Part shown: piece after piece, positions 39,321 to 41,195 of the stretch
How positions within the stretch are numbered: position 1 is the first letter of the stretch
Layout: every line of letters starts with the position of its first letter
DNA from: Roseococcus sp.
GTDB lineage: Bacteria; Pseudomonadota; Alphaproteobacteria; Acetobacterales; Acetobacteraceae
Length of the DNA stretch: 41,195 nucleotides
Direction of reading: 5' to 3'
Assembly (NCBI GenBank): GCA_026414745.1
Contig: JAOAIK010000002.1
Span: forward strand, 1 to 41,195
Program-made: the position numbers and the translations under genes
Notes under the pieces: generated by a model
What the model was told of the DNA's origin: nothing
The model's database searches: none
The model's input: only the letters and a program-made list of their open reading frames with translations

Positions 39321-40607
39321 ATGCCCGACAGGGCCATTCTTCGGCGCCTCTCCGATGCGGTCGAGGCGGGCTTCGAGGAGGAGGTCCGCTTTCTCGCTGA
39401 CATGGTCCGCCATCCCTCGCTGCGCGGGCGCGAGGCGCCGCTGCAAGACGATCTGGCCCGCTGGTTCGCCGCGAGGGGCTATGCGGTGGACCGCTTCTCC
39501 CTCGCGGATGTGCCGGTCGAGCGGCACCCCAAGGCAAGCCCCATGGTGGAGGTCGATCCGGCCGCGTCGCTGCAGGTGGTGGCCACGCGGCGCTGCGAGG
39601 CGCCCACCGGACGCAGCCTCATCCTGCAAGGCCACATCGACGTGGTGCCCGAGGGACCGCACGAGATGTGGACCCACCCGCCCTATGCCGCCACCATCAA
39701 GGACGGCTGGATGTACGGCCGCGGCGCGCATGACATGAAATCGGGCGTGGCGGCCATGTGCTTCGCCATGGAGGCGATTCGCACCGCCGGCTACGCTCCC
39801 GCCGCCGAGGTCCATCTGCAGACCGTGACCGAAGAGGAGAGCACCGGCAACGGCGCGCTGGCGACGCTCCTGCGCGGGTATCGCGCCGATGCCTGCCTGA
39901 TCCCAGAGCCCACGGGCGGCACCATCACCCGCGCCCACACCGGCACGCTGTGGTTCCGGCTGCGCGTGCGCGGCGTGCCCGTGCATGTCGCGGTAGCCCA
40001 GACCGGCAGCAACGCGATCATGAGCGCCTATGCGCTGATCCAGGCGCTCTACGCCCATACCGCCGCGCTGAACGAGGCCGCGCGGGCCCATCCGTGGTAT
40101 GCCGCGGTCCCGGACCCGATCAAGTTCAACCCCGGCATCATCCGCGGCGGCGACTGGGCAAGCTCCACACCCGCCTGGTGCGAGGTGGACTGCCGCATCG
40201 GCCTCCTGCCCGGCACCGATGTGGCCGAGGCGCGGCGCGGCGTGGAGCAGGCCGTGGCAGCCGCGGCGGCGAGCGACCCCTTCCTCGCCAACAATCCGCC
40301 CGAGGTGCTCTTCCACGGTTTCCTCGCCGATGGCTATGTGCTCGAGCCGGGCAGCGAGGCCGAGGCCGTGCTGGCCGAGGCGCACCGCGCCGCCTTCGGC
40401 GCGGAGATGGAGCCGCGCATCACCACCGCAGTGAACGACACGCGCTTCTACGGCCTCTACTTTGGCATCCCCGCGCTCTGCTATGGTCCGCGCGGCGAGG
40501 GGGCGCATGCCTTCGACGAACGCACCGACCTCGCCCACCTCAAGACCACCACGCTGGCCCTCGCCGCCTTCATCGCCGACTGGTGCGGGCTGAGGGCGGC
40601 GGCGTGA
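39321..40607 (+). CDS. M20-family deacylase (ArgE/DapE type)
   Basis: 428 residues. The metallopeptidase core is complete: LQGHIDVVPEG (His105, Asp107), MYGRGAHDMKSG (Asp138) and VTEEESTGNG (the catalytic and metal-binding Glu near 171-173). The dimerisation domain (about 205-310) lies between the two catalytic halves, and a late His is in GEGAHAFDE. It hydrolyses an N-acyl amino acid or similar amide in the cytoplasm; the exact substrate (acetylornithine, succinyl-DAP, carbamoyl compounds or others) cannot be read. The start has a strong aaggag site. The deaminase begins inside its stop (GTGA), indicating a joint pathway. Confidence 0.92.
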   Translation: MPDRAILRRLSDAVEAGFEEEVRFLADMVRHPSLRGREAPLQDDLARWFAARGYAVDRFSLADVPVERHPKASPMVEVDPAASLQVVATRRCEAPTGRSLILQGHIDVVPEGPHEMWTHPPYAATIKDGWMYGRGAHDMKSGVAAMCFAMEAIRTAGYAPAAEVHLQTVTEEESTGNGALATLLRGYRADACLIPEPTGGTITRAHTGTLWFRLRVRGVPVHVAVAQTGSNAIMSAYALIQALYAHTAALNEAARAHPWYAAVPDPIKFNPGIIRGGDWASSTPAWCEVDCRIGLLPGTDVAEARRGVEQAVAAAAASDPFLANNPPEVLFHGFLADGYVLEPGSEAEAVLAEAHRAAFGAEMEPRITTAVNDTRFYGLYFGIPALCYGPRGEGAHAFDERTDLAHLKTTTLALAAFIADWCGLRAAA

Positions 40608-41107
40608 GCACCCCCTCCGACCTCGACCTCGCGCTGCTGCGCCGCGCCTTCCGCCTCGCCGGCGAGGCGCGCGCGCGCGGCGACCGGCCCTTTGCCGCGA
40701 TCATCGCGCGCGCTGATGGCACCATCCTTGCCGAGGGGCTCTCCGCCCAGGGCCGCTCGGGCCGCGGCACCCTCGCCCATTCCGAGATGCTGGCCTGCCA
40801 GGCGGTGATCGATGCCGGCCTTCCGCGCGAGGTGCTGCGCGCGGCGACCATCTATTCCTCGGCCGAGCCCTGCGCGATGTGCGCCGCGGCGATCTTCTAC
40901 ACCGGGCTCGGGCGCGTGGTGTACGGGCTCTCGGCGGAGGCCATCCTGCACCTGCGCAACGCCAGCCCCGCCACCGCCGGCCTCTCCCTGCCCTGCCGCA
41001 CCGTGCTCGCGACGGCGGCCGAGCCGGTGGAGGTGCTCGGTCCGCTGATCGAGGCAGAGGCGGCCGTGGCGCATCACGGCTACTGGAACAGCGGGAGCAG
41101 CGGCTGA
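40604..41107 (+). CDS. Cytidine-deaminase-fold nucleoside/base deaminase
   Basis: 167 residues. The zinc motif is THSE-type: His59-Ser60-Glu61 (LAHSEMLA, with Ser in place of the usual Ala) and the two zinc cysteines in SSAEPCAMCAAAI (Cys90, Cys93). The segment FYTGLGRVVYGLSAEA follows. It resembles guanine deaminase / small nucleoside deaminase members rather than TadA, which would have a different C-terminal helix. It removes an amino group from a purine, pyrimidine or related ring. The start is a GTG overlapping the M20 hydrolase stop, so both probably act in one nitrogen-salvage route. A hairpin lies just after the gene. Confidence 0.88.
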   Translation: MSTPSDLDLALLRRAFRLAGEARARGDRPFAAIIARADGTILAEGLSAQGRSGRGTLAHSEMLACQAVIDAGLPREVLRAATIYSSAEPCAMCAAAIFYTGLGRVVYGLSAEAILHLRNASPATAGLSLPCRTVLATAAEPVEVLGPLIEAEAAVAHHGYWNSGSSG

Positions 41108-41115
41108 CGCCGCGT

Positions 41116-41145
41116 GTGCCGGGCATTTCGCCTGCCCGCCGGCAC
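41116..41145 (+). terminator. Possible terminator hairpin after the deaminase
   Basis: gtgcc-gggca (41116-41125) pairs with tgccc and ggcac (41133-41137, 41141-41145), leaving a three-base bulge and a seven-base loop. It starts nine bases after the stop codon. No T-run follows. The remaining 50 bases to the window end show nothing recognisable. Confidence 0.4.
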
Positions 41146-41195
41146 GGCCTCCGCCGAGGCGCTGCGCGGAACAATGCCTTGGCTCCCCATCTCCC

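Noticed and set aside
1..41195. Search for CRISPR arrays, transposases, integrases, tRNA and rRNA genes
   Set aside because: No regularly spaced repeats, no mobile-element proteins and no tRNA-like or rRNA-like stretches were seen by reading both strands; structured-RNA searches could not be run.

Overview
The window is gene-dense, very GC-rich DNA with heavy use of G/C-ending codons. It carries about 31 protein genes, no RNA genes and no mobile elements. The gene set fits an alphaproteobacterium, most likely in or near the Acetobacteraceae (Roseomonas-like). The pointers are a Bug/TctC-type binding protein, a TRAP operon, the DUF1285 - CoA pyrophosphatase - CCA transferase cluster facing a MoxR-DUF58-DUF4159 cluster, and a high-GC dnaE. 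This placement is inferred from gene content, not from a database search. No stretch longer than 300 bases lacks a gene; the longest gap is the 198-base divergent region at 1701-1898.

Layout. At 1-5756 there is a truncated acyl-CoA ligase and an unusual alkaline-phosphatase-fold protein (both minus), facing an operon of SDR dehydrogenase, pentonate-type IlvD/Edd dehydratase and amidase. At 5739-9849 lie a DUF2064 glycosyltransferase-fold protein, a hydantoin-racemase-like protein, two tandem CBS-BON proteins with an FNR/FixK-like box upstream, and a TctC/Bug binding protein. At 9860-14846 a minus-strand Ugp-like ABC importer operon (ATPase, two permeases, binding protein) ends in a GpdQ-like metallophosphoesterase. 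That pairing suggests glycerophosphodiester or glycerol-3-phosphate use.

At 14950-19385 a minus-strand group encodes DUF1285, CoA pyrophosphatase, a small DUF6111-like membrane protein, CCA tRNA nucleotidyltransferase and an MsbA-like exporter. Facing it at 19495-26155 is a tightly overlapping MoxR / DUF58 / BatA-DUF4159 / vWA-type membrane protein operon, probably a chaperone and envelope-associated vWA module. A PAS-EAL cyclic-di-GMP phosphodiesterase follows.

At 27856-35745 there is an apparent acid uptake and activation block. It contains an AMP-forming CoA ligase and an SDR on the minus strand, and divergently a complete TRAP transporter (P, Q, M), a stand-alone GAF protein and an NDP-forming acyl-CoA synthetase. 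At 35785-41107 are dnaE, an ArgE/DapE-type M20 hydrolase and a cytidine-deaminase-fold deaminase.

The most distinctive observations are: an alkaline phosphatase homologue that keeps the serine nucleophile but has lost all three zinc-binding histidines; a racemase homologue with only the first of its two catalytic cysteines; a permease gene that runs past a seven-G run into the next gene; a well-placed FNR/FixK-type box before the CBS-BON pair; and a perfect 9-bp inverted repeat in the DUF1285/MoxR divergent promoter.
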